Assembly: GCA_049115715.1 (NCBI GenBank)
Contig: JAGDZQ010000042.1
Location: forward strand, 19,850 to 83,849
Direction of reading: 5' to 3'
DNA: 64,000 bases
Origin: JAMZMI01 sp049115715
GTDB taxonomy: Bacteria > Bacteroidota > Bacteroidia > Cytophagales > Cyclobacteriaceae
Shown here piece after piece: positions 26,765-35,524 of the stretch (the first letter of the stretch is position 1; each line of letters opens with the position of its first letter). The translations under genes and the position numbers were made by a program. Under the pieces are notes generated by a model, which did no database searches, was not told where the DNA came from, and saw only the letters and a list, made by a program, of their open reading frames with translations.

Positions 26765-28969
26765 ATGAGAGACTATTTAGCGTCAATATTAATTTTCCTA
26801 TCATTTTCAATATTTGCCCAGGTTCAAGTAGATGTTAACCTTGATGTAAATCATACAGTAGGAGGCGTTTCTACCTTTGAAAGAGAAAAATTCATCACAA
26901 TGCATGGCGATATTTCTTCTCGAGATTGGGATGGTCAGAATTTCACTGATGATTTAATGGGAGACTTTCTTGAAGGGTATGACGCTTACTTTGGACGAAC
27001 CACCGGAGGGATTACCTGGATTGCTAATCAGGTAAAAGAAGACCCTAACAGACCGGGGCAGATTGATGTGGATGATTTGAAATCCAGAGGACTAAGTTCA
27101 AGAAATACCTATGCAGGAAAGACGGACAAGCATCAATATGAATATCGAAGCAATTCAATAATTGGAGCACAGTATTATCCGTTTTGGCCCGGCTCTAGTT
27201 CCAATCCATGCTGCAATGGGACTTCATGGAAGTTCAAAGATGGACTGGCTACAGGTGAATACATGGGACACTATCTAAATGAATTTTTTGGAGATAATGG
27301 GCCACCAAAAACAAGACTTGTTGAGGTGATGAATGAACCCATGTATCATTTTGTTACTCACCCTAGTACTTTCACAAGCACACCACGAGAAATCGCTGAG
27401 TTTCATAATGATGTAGCAGATGGAATTCGTGCGGTCAACGACGAAGTTTTAATTGGAGGCTATACTGCCGCTTTTCCTGATTTTGAAAAAAATGATTTTC
27501 AAAGGTGGGAAGACAGATGGAAACTATTTATAGATGTGGCAGGTGAAAAGATGGATTTTTGGTCTATTCATCTGTATGATTTTCCAGCTTTTGGAGGAAA
27601 GGAAATTTATAGAAAGGGTAGTAATATAGAAGCTACTTTCGATATGATGGAGCACTACAGCATGTTATCCTTTGGAGTTGCGAAACCTTTTGTCATTTCG
27701 GAATATGGAGCACAAACACATGATTTTTTCAACACCAATTGGTCCGGTCTCAGGGATTGGATGTTCGTAAAGTCTACAAGCTCAATGATGATGACCTTTA
27801 TGGATCGCCCCAACTTGATTGAAATGACCATCCCGTTCATGGTAGAAAAGGCAGAGTGGGGAAGAACTAATGGATTTCCCCACGGCACAAGATTGTTAAG
27901 GCAAAGAAAAGAAGATCCGTCCGATACCGGCAATGGTGAAGAATGGGTTTATACGGACATGATCCGATTTTTTGAGCTTTGGAAAAATGTAAAGGGCAAA
28001 AGAGTAGATTCTCACCCCTCAGATCCAGATATTCAGGCCGATGCATATGTTGATGGAAAAAAAGCTTTCATTGTATTAAACAACCTGAATTTTGATCAAG
28101 AAAGGATTTCAATAAAGCCTTATGGAGTAGAGAACAATACTTTGTCTTCGGTTTTGGTAAGACATTTACATCGTATGGGTGATGTGGGAGTCATTGATGA
28201 GGAAGAGCTGTCTGCATTTCCGGGTGAACTTGTGATTGATTCCGAAGGCACCATGGTTTTAGAATGCACTTTCGAGAACGATATAGAAGTCAACCACACA
28301 TCTGAAGAGACGAAATACTATGCCACAGAATACCTCAAACCAATTGTAGCTGGAAGTTCCACATTATTTAGCATCAATGATATCACCAAATCTGAATCTG
28401 GCCATGGAGAGGCTGTACTAAGATTAGGAGTTGGTAGAGAACATGGTAGATCACTTCACCCATCAGTAGAAGTCAATGGCAATACTATAGATGTGCCGAT
28501 GGATTGGAAAGGATATGATCAAGCATCACGAGAGAGCTTTTATGGAGTATTGGAGATACCAGTTCCATACTCATTTTTAGATATAGATAACGAAATTTCC
28601 GTCCAGTTTGAGGATGGAGGAGGCCATATCGCATCTATAGCTATGCAAGTTTTTAATTTCACTAGAGAGATAGACAGAGAGATTCAGATCATAGTAGACC
28701 CATTGCTTTCGAGCTCTCGATTGACCCTTGAAGGTTTTGAGGTATACCCGAACCCAACAAAGGGTATGTTGAGTCTGTCAGGATTGCCATTAGGGCAATA
28801 CAAAGTCTTGGTTTACGATATCGCTGGGAGCCAATTGATAGATAAAAGTATTCAGGTTGCGGTAGATTCATTTGCCCTTGATTTAAGCTCGCTTAGAAAC
28901 GGAATTTATATGTTATCCATAATTGGAGAAGACGAGAGTCTTCAGCTTAAAGTAAGCATCAAAAAATAA
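26765..28969 (+). CDS. Probable GH86 beta-agarase/beta-porphyranase with type IX sorting domain
   Basis: Signal peptide (ASILIFLSFSIFAQ) followed by a region that looks like family GH86: TVGGVSTFEREKFITMHGD, YFGRTTGGITW, then a clan GH-A barrel. The likely acid/base Glu is in RLVEVMNEPMYH and the nucleophile Glu in FVISEYGAQ. GH86 enzymes cut agarose or porphyran, the red-algal galactans. A beta-sandwich region follows, and the last 75 residues (FEVYPNPTKGMLSLSG to LKVSIKK) form a type A T9SS C-terminal sorting domain. The enzyme should therefore be secreted to the cell surface by the type IX system. No sulfatase or SusCD genes are beside it. GH86 versus a neighbouring GH-A family should be checked. 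Confidence 0.82.
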   Translation: MRDYLASILIFLSFSIFAQVQVDVNLDVNHTVGGVSTFEREKFITMHGDISSRDWDGQNFTDDLMGDFLEGYDAYFGRTTGGITWIANQVKEDPNRPGQIDVDDLKSRGLSSRNTYAGKTDKHQYEYRSNSIIGAQYYPFWPGSSSNPCCNGTSWKFKDGLATGEYMGHYLNEFFGDNGPPKTRLVEVMNEPMYHFVTHPSTFTSTPREIAEFHNDVADGIRAVNDEVLIGGYTAAFPDFEKNDFQRWEDRWKLFIDVAGEKMDFWSIHLYDFPAFGGKEIYRKGSNIEATFDMMEHYSMLSFGVAKPFVISEYGAQTHDFFNTNWSGLRDWMFVKSTSSMMMTFMDRPNLIEMTIPFMVEKAEWGRTNGFPHGTRLLRQRKEDPSDTGNGEEWVYTDMIRFFELWKNVKGKRVDSHPSDPDIQADAYVDGKKAFIVLNNLNFDQERISIKPYGVENNTLSSVLVRHLHRMGDVGVIDEEELSAFPGELVIDSEGTMVLECTFENDIEVNHTSEETKYYATEYLKPIVAGSSTLFSINDITKSESGHGEAVLRLGVGREHGRSLHPSVEVNGNTIDVPMDWKGYDQASRESFYGVLEIPVPYSFLDIDNEISVQFEDGGGHIASIAMQVFNFTREIDREIQIIVDPLLSSSRLTLEGFEVYPNPTKGMLSLSGLPLGQYKVLVYDIAGSQLIDKSIQVAVDSFALDLSSLRNGIYMLSIIGEDESLQLKVSIKK

Positions 28970-28992
28970 CTTTTTCTCAAGTTAGTTTTGTA

Positions 28993-29036
28993 GTTCATAG
29001 GATCAGTTATTCGTTTAACTGATCCTTGAACTTTTT
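28993..29036 (+). terminator. Rho-independent terminator after the GH86 gene
   Basis: An 11-base-pair stem AGGATCAGTTA (28999-29009) / TAACTGATCCT (29016-29026), extended by GTTC/GAAC across a small bulge, is followed by TTTTT. It sits between convergent genes and ends the GH86 transcript. On the other strand the flank is less T-rich. Confidence 0.85.
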
Positions 29037-29049
29037 AATGGTTACAATC

Positions 29050-30048
29050 TTATTTTAGATTGGTCAGGAAACGTAGCGTATCTACTTCATCGGCATAGTC
29101 CCAAGGCTCTGGGTTTTGTGCCATGCCAAATGGAATGAACTCCTTTCCTACAATGCATTGAATTTTATCTTTTTTCGATTCCAAATAGGAATCTACTTTC
29201 GCTTTGTCTGCATATTCCTGTACATAAAGAACTGAAACTGGAGAGACTATGTCGTCAGACTTTCTCCATAGAAGAAAACCATTATCGAGGTGAGGTTCCT
29301 TGTTGACTAAGTAAATAGACTTGTTGTAGTCGTAGTTGTTTCTGTATTTATGATGATGGATTATGGGTTCAAACTCTTGAATAGACTCAAAGAAAAAATC
29401 CGGTTTATAATTTTCAGGGACTAAGATTTTGGAAATGTTTCTACATCCAAGTCCAAAATACCAGAAGATATCCTTTCCCAGATTCTTCAAATCATCTGAA
29501 GACTCACTACCCTCTAGCACTGCAATAGACGATCTGCTTTTTCTAATAATATGCGGAATGCTTTTGAAGTAATATTCGAAGTATCTGGAGGTATTATCGC
29601 TTCCCGTTGCAATTACTGCATCTATATTGGTGAGTTTTTCTCTAACCTCAAGAGATTTTTTAAACCTTGGTTCCACGTCTAATAGCAACGCTACGATCCA
29701 ATTGACCAAGACAGAATCCTGACTTGAAGTTTTGATCGCAGCAAAATTGCCAGAAATAAGCACACACATTAAATCATGAAAACCTACCAAGGGCACATTT
29801 CCAGCCATTATAATTCCGACGATCTTAGGAACTTCTCTACTTAGATTATATGATTCTGTCCATTTCTGGAGCTTATCTTTCTCTAATAAATAGGATATTC
29901 CAGTAATGGCTCGCGTCACGTTTTCCTCAATAAACCAGGGGTTTTGATTTCGAGCTAGACTCACAATTTTCTCCAATTCCTCCCCATTGAGTTTCTCAAG
30001 CTTCGTGCCGAGTTCAATAAATGCAGAAATACGTTCTTCCGTCCTCAT
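29050..30048 (-). CDS. Acyl-CoA reductase, LuxC-like
   Basis: 332 residues with an aldehyde-dehydrogenase-like fold of the LuxC/acyl-CoA reductase family. It has the cofactor-binding region VPKIVGIIMAGNVPLVGFHDL, the loop AVIATGSDNTSRYFEYYF and a likely catalytic Cys in FWYFGLGCRNISKI. Such enzymes reduce acyl-CoA to the aldehyde with NADPH. The same short Bacteroidota form is usually found beside a ferredoxin gene, as here in divergent orientation with 84 bases between. The physiological acyl substrate is not known. There are no lux-type neighbours, so bioluminescence is not implied. Confidence 0.87.
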   Translation of the reverse strand: MRTEERISAFIELGTKLEKLNGEELEKIVSLARNQNPWFIEENVTRAITGISYLLEKDKLQKWTESYNLSREVPKIVGIIMAGNVPLVGFHDLMCVLISGNFAAIKTSSQDSVLVNWIVALLLDVEPRFKKSLEVREKLTNIDAVIATGSDNTSRYFEYYFKSIPHIIRKSRSSIAVLEGSESSDDLKNLGKDIFWYFGLGCRNISKILVPENYKPDFFFESIQEFEPIIHHHKYRNNYDYNKSIYLVNKEPHLDNGFLLWRKSDDIVSPVSVLYVQEYADKAKVDSYLESKKDKIQCIVGKEFIPFGMAQNPEPWDYADEVDTLRFLTNLK

Positions 30049-30132
30049 TTAAATGCCTTTTACTTTTGGCTGCAAACTTATTGTGAATATTTTTGTTCCC
30101 TTATTGAAAAATCAAGAAAAGGAAGATAGATA

Positions 30133-30477
30133 ATGGCGATAATTATAACCGACGAATGCATCAATTGCGGAGCTTGCGAACCGGAATGTCCAAATACAGC
30201 AATATATGAGGGTGGTGTAGAGTGGAAATGGTCAGACGGCACAGATCTTACAGAAATTGAAATGGAAGATGGAGCAGTTGTTGATGGCAATGAAGTTCAG
30301 GAACCTGTTTCAGATGAGTTCTATTACATTGTTTCAGGTAAGTGTACAGAATGTACAGGGTTTCATGAAGAACCGCAGTGTGCGGCTGTATGCCCGGTTG
30401 ATTGCTGTGTGCCAGATCCAGATTATGAGGAAACACAAGAAGAGCTAACCGCTAAAAAAGAGTGGTTGCACTTATAA
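30133..30477 (+). CDS. Ferredoxin with two [4Fe-4S] clusters
   Basis: 114 residues. The first cluster motif is CINCGACEPECP, and the second set is spread over CTECTGFHEEPQCAAVCPVDCC, giving the eight ligands of a two-cluster ferredoxin with the longer insertion typical of the Alvin-type group. It carries electrons in the cytoplasm at low potential. The intermediate region is acidic. It is divergent from the acyl-CoA reductase gene, and a shared regulatory region is likely. Ends in a clear terminator. Confidence 0.94.
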   Translation: MAIIITDECINCGACEPECPNTAIYEGGVEWKWSDGTDLTEIEMEDGAVVDGNEVQEPVSDEFYYIVSGKCTECTGFHEEPQCAAVCPVDCCVPDPDYEETQEELTAKKEWLHL

Positions 30478-30483
30478 GAGTTT

Positions 30484-30507
30484 AAAGCGGGTTTACCCGC
30501 TTTTTTT
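30484..30507 (+). terminator. Rho-independent terminator after ferredoxin
   Basis: AAAGCGGGT (30484-30492) pairs with ACCCGCTTT (30495-30503) and runs into seven T. The end of the T run overlaps the stop codon of the convergent DUF58 gene. Confidence 0.9.
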
Positions 30508-31411
30508 ATTTCATCCTCTTTCTTTTGATCAAGTAAGCACTAAGTACTTTATCAAAAGGATCAGCTGTGTCGGCTTCTATCAGATCGATTTTATACTGAC
30601 CACATCTTAATTTCAATTCGCTGTAGATGGTTTCAATTCGTTCCTTGTAGTAATCCTTAATCTCTCGTGGGTTCAATCTCAAGGTTTCGTTCGATTCCAA
30701 ATCGATAAACTTATAAGGCCGGTCTTCAAATTCGAAATTCAGTTCTGTTTCCTGATCTGTGATATGGAAAATTAGAATCTCATGCTTATTATGTTTCAAG
30801 TGTTGAAGCGCACCGAATATGTCATCCAGATTTTCTGAATTTTGAAACATGTCGCTCATGAGCACTATCAGTGACCTTTTTGGTATTTTTTCGGCTATCT
30901 CATGTAAGACACTTGCCACGTTGGTTTCACCCTTTCCTTCCTTGCGATTGATTAATTCGCTTAGATGGTTAAATATTAAATTCAGATTGGAGCCCGTGGA
31001 GCTGAGAGGAGACTGGTATTCGATTTGGTCAGAAAAAGTGGTTAGCCGGACAGCATCTCTTTGAGTAGAAAGAAGTTGAGCCATCGCCGCTGAACACATC
31101 GCGGCAAATCTTATTTTATCATATGAAGGCTTAGGATAATACATAGAGCCAGATATGTCGAGGAGAATATTACACCTGAGGTTCGTTTCTTCTTCATATT
31201 GCTTGGTATAGAGCCTGTCTGTGCGGGCAAAAACTTTCCAGTCTATATGTCTGGTACTATCTCCAAAGTTGTAAAGCTTATGCTCGGCAAATTCTACCGA
31301 AAACCCGTGATAAGGAGACTTATGCAGTCCCGTTATGAATCCTTCTACCAACTGTTTGGCTAAGAAATCGATTTTTTCGAATTGCTTGATGTCAGATAGC
31401 GATAAGCTCAT
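30506..31411 (-). CDS. DUF58 domain protein with von Willebrand A-like fold
   Basis: 301 residues. The DUF58 signature YNFGDSTRHIDWKVFARTD is clear, followed by a vWA-type metal site ILLDISGSMYYP and a second loop LIVLMSDMF. These proteins usually act with an MoxR-type AAA ATPase in assembling or maturing other proteins, often next to BatA/BatB. Neither partner is in the window, so it may work with a distant MoxR. No membrane segment is present. The stop codon lies inside the T run of the ferredoxin terminator. Confidence 0.92.
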   Translation of the reverse strand: MSLSLSDIKQFEKIDFLAKQLVEGFITGLHKSPYHGFSVEFAEHKLYNFGDSTRHIDWKVFARTDRLYTKQYEEETNLRCNILLDISGSMYYPKPSYDKIRFAAMCSAAMAQLLSTQRDAVRLTTFSDQIEYQSPLSSTGSNLNLIFNHLSELINRKEGKGETNVASVLHEIAEKIPKRSLIVLMSDMFQNSENLDDIFGALQHLKHNKHEILIFHITDQETELNFEFEDRPYKFIDLESNETLRLNPREIKDYYKERIETIYSELKLRCGQYKIDLIEADTADPFDKVLSAYLIKRKRMK

Positions 31412-31490
31412 GATTCAATTTATGAATTTCGATTTGGTGAGATAACTTAAAACCAATATTAAGAACAAAGACCGACATTAGCTTTAGCCG

Positions 31491-31523
31491 TTTGCATTTG
31501 TCTTGTTTAAAATGCTATATTTA
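31491..31523 (+). promoter_or_regulatory. Candidate promoter of the PUR-family gene
   Basis: TTTG (31491-31494), 21 bases, then TATATTTA (31516-31523) matches the Bacteroidota TTTG-N19-21-TAnnTTTG pattern except for the last base. Transcription would begin near 31530, which argues for the GTG at 31565 as the translation start. Confidence 0.5.
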
Positions 31524-31564
31524 AATGCTTTTTGACAAAACAAGATCAACAAAACCTAAGTATC

Positions 31565-31906
31565 GTGGAAGAGAATACTGAAAAAGGAAGAGACGAAATT
31601 TATTCTGAAAGAGTTAGAGCAGGGAAAAGGACTTACTTTTTCGATGTTAAAGCAACTAAGTCAAACGATTATTACTTAACCATTACTGAGAGTAAGAGAA
31701 AGTTTAAAGACGATGGCTATTTTTATGAAAAGCACAAAATCTTCTTATACAAAGAGGATTTTAACAAATTCGTAGAGGCTCTCAACGATACGGTTAATCA
31801 TGTCAAAGATGAATTGTTGCCAGACGTGGATTTTGCACAATTTGACAATGATAATGATGAGGTCAACGTAGCAGCCGATTCAGATTCTGAATTGAAATGG
31901 GACTAA
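31565..31906 (+). CDS. PUR-alpha-like DNA/RNA-binding protein (DUF3276)
   Basis: I chose the GTG at 31565, giving an N-terminus MEENTEKGRDEIYSERV. An in-frame TTG at 31532 would lie at the predicted transcription start. The core EIYSERVRAGKRTYFFDVKA, YYLTITESKRKF and KHKIFLYKEDFNKF is the PUR repeat of the DUF3276 family, found throughout Bacteroidota. These small proteins bind single-stranded nucleic acid; the cellular role is poorly defined. The C-terminal 30 residues are strongly acidic. It is a single gene with its own promoter and terminator. Confidence 0.9.
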   Translation: MEENTEKGRDEIYSERVRAGKRTYFFDVKATKSNDYYLTITESKRKFKDDGYFYEKHKIFLYKEDFNKFVEALNDTVNHVKDELLPDVDFAQFDNDNDEVNVAADSDSELKWD

Positions 31907-31928
31907 AATTTTAATCATAAAAGATCAC

Positions 31929-31960
31929 AAGCTCTCGGAATACTTTCGAGAGCTTTTTTA
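31929..31960 (+). terminator. Rho-independent terminator after the PUR-family gene
   Basis: AAGCTCTCG (31929-31937) pairs with CGAGAGCTT (31947-31955) around a nine-base loop and is followed by T residues. It lies only 11 bases before the next start codon, so it separates the PUR gene from the AI-2E permease gene or allows limited read-through. Confidence 0.88.
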
Positions 31961-31970
31961 TTTTTATCCG

Positions 31971-33062
31971 ATGAGAAAATTACTGGTTTCAATAGGCATA
32001 ATATTGGCGTTGCTCAGCGTCGCAGTATGGTATTTCTCAAGCATTTTCTTTTACGTCACACTGTCTATGGTCATTACGACAGTGTTGAGACCAATGACTA
32101 ATCGCATAAGCAAGCTGGAGTTTTTCAATAGGGCTGTTCCGCGACCTATCGCCATCTTAATATCATTCTCTGCAAGCATTGGCCTGATTGTAGCATTTAT
32201 AACCCTATTTATTCCGCTTATTTCGCATCAGATAGAAATTATCTCTACGCTCGATTTTGACACTTTATTTGTCAATGTATTTAACCCTGTTACCTCGATC
32301 GAAGATTTTCTTATCCGAAATGGATTGACGACCGAAAAATCAGGCTTTTTAATAGAGGGGATTCACGATGCAGTCTTTAGTTTTTTTAAAGGCATTCATT
32401 TCACAGAAGTGATCAATGGCTTTATATCTGTAGCGGGGAATATTTTCGTTGGATTAATAGCCGTTACGTTCATCACGTTCTTTCTACTGTATGAAGACGG
32501 TATTGTTCGTAGACAGTTTATTTCGCTAATCCCCAATCGATACTTTGAAGTCTTCATTACAGCACTTTATAAAATTGAAACCTTGCTTTCTAATTATTTG
32601 CTCGGACTTCTGTTTCAGATGGTTTCGATATTTACGATTGCAAGTATTGGGCTGACTATAGTAGGAGTGGACTATGCAGTGACGATAGCGATATTTGCAG
32701 CGGTTGCCAATTTAATACCCTATTTAGGTCCTATTTTAGGAGGAGTATTTGGAGTTCTTGTTGCATTATCTACCACAGGCGATCTTACCTTCTCCAATGT
32801 GACTATACTGCTTTTCATAAAGGTATTTTCAGTTTTTGCCGTAGTTCAGGTAGCAGACAATGTCTTATTGCAACCACTAATTTTTTCCAAAAGTGTAAAA
32901 GCCCACCCATTAGAAATATTTGTCATTATTTTTGTGGGCGCAACCATAGCAGGTATCCCCGGCATGATTGCAGCAATACCCGTGTATACTATCGTAAAAG
33001 TGTCTGCTTCGGAGATTTACTCGGGATTTAATAAGTATAAGGTATTTAAAAGCAAAAACTAA
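31971..33062 (+). CDS. AI-2E family transporter (polytopic membrane protein)
   Basis: 363 residues with about eight transmembrane helices in the AI-2E (DUF20/TqsA/PerM) arrangement. Landmarks are the long central cytoplasmic or periplasmic segment, the helix pair NLIPYLGPILGGVFGVLVAL and the C-terminal VVQVADNVLLQPLIFSKSVKAHPLEI followed by the final helix. Members export small molecules or act in ion transport; despite the name, autoinducer transport cannot be assumed. It lies three bases before ychF in the same direction, so both are probably co-transcribed. Confidence 0.92.
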   Translation: MRKLLVSIGIILALLSVAVWYFSSIFFYVTLSMVITTVLRPMTNRISKLEFFNRAVPRPIAILISFSASIGLIVAFITLFIPLISHQIEIISTLDFDTLFVNVFNPVTSIEDFLIRNGLTTEKSGFLIEGIHDAVFSFFKGIHFTEVINGFISVAGNIFVGLIAVTFITFFLLYEDGIVRRQFISLIPNRYFEVFITALYKIETLLSNYLLGLLFQMVSIFTIASIGLTIVGVDYAVTIAIFAAVANLIPYLGPILGGVFGVLVALSTTGDLTFSNVTILLFIKVFSVFAVVQVADNVLLQPLIFSKSVKAHPLEIFVIIFVGATIAGIPGMIAAIPVYTIVKVSASEIYSGFNKYKVFKSKN

Positions 33063-33065
33063 TTT

Positions 33066-34163
33066 ATGGGATTACAGTGTGGTATTGTTGGACTTCCAAA
33101 TGTTGGGAAATCCACACTTTTTAATGCGCTATCAAACGCAAAAGCTGAAGCTGCAAACTTTCCTTTCTGTACAATAGAGCCGAACGTCGGGGTGATCACA
33201 GTCCCGGATGAGCGACTACAAATTCTGGAAGGACTGGTTAGCCCCGAAAAAGTAATCCCAACAGTCATTGAATTTGTGGATATAGCCGGGCTTGTCAAAG
33301 GAGCCAGCAAAGGTGAAGGGTTAGGCAATCAATTTCTTGCCAATATCAGAGAAGTAGATGCGATTGTCCATGTAGTTCGTTGCTTCGAGAATGAGAATAT
33401 TATACATGTTGAAGGGAAAGTAGATCCCATTGACGACAAAGAGGTTATCGATACCGAACTCCAGTTTCGAGATTTAGAATCCGTTGATAAGAGAATCCAA
33501 CGAGTGGAAAGAACAGCCAAATCAGGTGATGCCACCGCAAAGAAAGAGCTGGAGGTTCTTAAAGTTTTCAAGGCACATTTGGAATCTGGTAAGAATGCCC
33601 GATCTCTAGAAATGGAAAAGGATAGCAGGTTACTTGTAAGAGAGCTTCAATTACTTACTGATAAGCCCATTATTTATGTGGCCAATGTTGATGAAGAATC
33701 ACTTCTGGAAGGGAATGAGTTTTCAAAAAGGCTTGCTGAGATGGCGGCATCTGAGAATGCGATTCAGATCAACGTATCTGCTGCGCTCGAAGCACAAATA
33801 GCGGAGTTTGACAATGAAGAAGATAAGGCTATGTTTTTAGAGGAGTATGGCCTGAAAGAGTCTGGACTCAACAGGTTAATTAGAGCAGCATACGACCTTC
33901 TTGATTTGATTACCTATTTCACGGCTGGAGTACAAGAAGTTAGAGCCTGGACCATAGAGAAAGGGTGGAAGGCTCCTGCTGCTGCCGGAGTTATTCATAC
34001 AGATTTTGAAAGAGGATTTATCAAAGCAGAAGTAATAAAATTAGCTGATTACCAGCAATATAAAACTGAGAATGGTTGTAAAGAAGCTGGTAAACTTGCT
34101 ATCGAGGGAAAAGAGTATGTGGTCAAAGATGGCGACATCATGCATTTTAGATTCAATGTCTAA
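33066..34163 (+). CDS. ychF: YchF/Obg-like redox-regulated ATPase
   Basis: 365 residues. The G1 motif GLPNVGKSTLFNAL and G3 region FVDIAGLVKGASKGEGLGNQFL are present. NVDEE replaces the guanine-specific NKxD, which is why YchF prefers ATP. A coiled-coil and a C-terminal TGS domain (KGWKAPAAAGVIHTDFERGFIKAEV) follow. YchF binds the ribosome and takes part in translation and oxidative-stress control. It is cytoplasmic and nearly universal. It is convergent with the plug protein gene, whose end is two bases away. Confidence 0.97.
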   Translation: MGLQCGIVGLPNVGKSTLFNALSNAKAEAANFPFCTIEPNVGVITVPDERLQILEGLVSPEKVIPTVIEFVDIAGLVKGASKGEGLGNQFLANIREVDAIVHVVRCFENENIIHVEGKVDPIDDKEVIDTELQFRDLESVDKRIQRVERTAKSGDATAKKELEVLKVFKAHLESGKNARSLEMEKDSRLLVRELQLLTDKPIIYVANVDEESLLEGNEFSKRLAEMAASENAIQINVSAALEAQIAEFDNEEDKAMFLEEYGLKESGLNRLIRAAYDLLDLITYFTAGVQEVRAWTIEKGWKAPAAAGVIHTDFERGFIKAEVIKLADYQQYKTENGCKEAGKLAIEGKEYVVKDGDIMHFRFNV

Positions 34164-34165
34164 GC

Positions 34166-35458
34166 TTAGAAATTCGTTTTTAGTGCTTTGTAACCAGCCA
34201 ATTCATCGAAGTTGTTGATTGGGTTTCTGTAGTAAACCAATATTTCATAGTCGTTATCTGTCTGAAAGTGGTTTCCCTCAAAGTGGTTGATGGGTAGGTT
34301 TTCTGAATCTACCCAATACATATAGTCATAGTACCCCTGTTTGAGTCTGATTTTGGCGCGGTAGCTGTTTCTTTTAGCATCATAAGTCATGTTGTTTTGG
34401 CTGGTAAGTTGCCAGTTGTTGAACTGACCTGCCACAAACACCTTCCCGTCAATCTGATCAGTCATGAGCTCGAAAATTACATCCACATACTCACTTTGCA
34501 GTTGGCTGTCTCCAGGGTCTGAGTTTACGAGAAAGTAATTCCCGTTAAGATCTTCTATGAGTTGAGAGTACGCCAGTCCTGTTCTTGGTTTGTCTAGACC
34601 CAGAAAAGCAATCACACTATTTTCATTCTTTTGAATATTTGAGACATTCATCCCTCGAAAATCAATTGACCTAAGATCGAAGTAACGAAACTCATTGAGT
34701 CCCATTAGGTTGTTTTCAGAATTGAAATGAAAATATTCAAGGTAAGATTGGTCATGCCTGATTAAGGTTGGTTTAAGCCCTTGAATAGCTACTTTCCAGT
34801 TATGGTTTTGAAGTATAGCAACATGAAAATCCTGCAAGGGATTTACATTTTGTAAGTTTTTATAAGACAGGTTAAAATCCACTTGCTGGTTGGCATTTCT
34901 CTTAGCAACGGAGGTACTCATTTTCACACTTCCATTTACACCGATGTTATTTTCAAAGACGAGCACCCGCCTTGAAAAAATAATGTCCTGATCGTTGGAA
35001 GCAGATGAAACAACGACCAGATAGTTTCCTGAAATTTTTGGTGTAGGAAGTCTAACACCATACTTTACGTACTGATGCCTCGTATTGGCGGAATATTGAT
35101 AGTCGTTTATTGTAAATGAATTGTATTGGTCTAGAAACCGTATATCTGCCAGATTCGAAGGAGACCAATTTTTGTTACAGTGAATAAAACGAGCGTTTAG
35201 ATTTGAATAGTTTTCTTCAAATAAATCGAACTCAAGAAAAAAACCGTCTGAGTTATTGATATTCAGAACTGGGTTTTCGAGATCAGACTGAAGGTTATGG
35301 CTAAAGGGAAAGAGTTTTACCATCCCTACTTTTGATTCATAATTTACATTGTCATGAATCAATTTTTTATCTGGGGTATATGTAGTATTTGATACCGGAA
35401 CGCAGCTGTTTATTAACCAGCCGGAGATTAGAATGATAAAAGGAGCACGATTTTTCAT
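34166..35458 (-). CDS. Type IX secretion system plug protein (DUF5103)
   Basis: 430 residues with a lipoprotein-like N-terminus (FIILISGWLINSCVP). The N-terminal strand-rich region (LNINNSDGFFLEFDLFEENYSNLNARF is spread over 78-105 in the protein) and the later DLNGNYFLVNSDPGDSQLQSEY and VFVAGQFNNW segments match the family renamed the T9SS plug protein, which closes the SprA translocon pore when no substrate passes. This agrees with a T9SS cargo and PorX elsewhere in the window. It is divergent from the ECF sigma gene with 66 bases between, so the two may share control. Confidence 0.85.
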   Translation of the reverse strand: MKNRAPFIILISGWLINSCVPVSNTTYTPDKKLIHDNVNYESKVGMVKLFPFSHNLQSDLENPVLNINNSDGFFLEFDLFEENYSNLNARFIHCNKNWSPSNLADIRFLDQYNSFTINDYQYSANTRHQYVKYGVRLPTPKISGNYLVVVSSASNDQDIIFSRRVLVFENNIGVNGSVKMSTSVAKRNANQQVDFNLSYKNLQNVNPLQDFHVAILQNHNWKVAIQGLKPTLIRHDQSYLEYFHFNSENNLMGLNEFRYFDLRSIDFRGMNVSNIQKNENSVIAFLGLDKPRTGLAYSQLIEDLNGNYFLVNSDPGDSQLQSEYVDVIFELMTDQIDGKVFVAGQFNNWQLTSQNNMTYDAKRNSYRAKIRLKQGYYDYMYWVDSENLPINHFEGNHFQTDNDYEILVYYRNPINNFDELAGYKALKTNF

Positions 35459-35524
35459 AAATTTGATAAAAGCTTACAACCAATTTTTAGAAACCTGAGT
35501 CATTAGAGAACCAAAATAACCTAA

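Noticed and set aside
29050..30048. Bioluminescence locus because of LuxC similarity
   Set aside because: No luciferase or other lux genes are near; LuxC-like reductases are common in non-luminous Bacteroidota.
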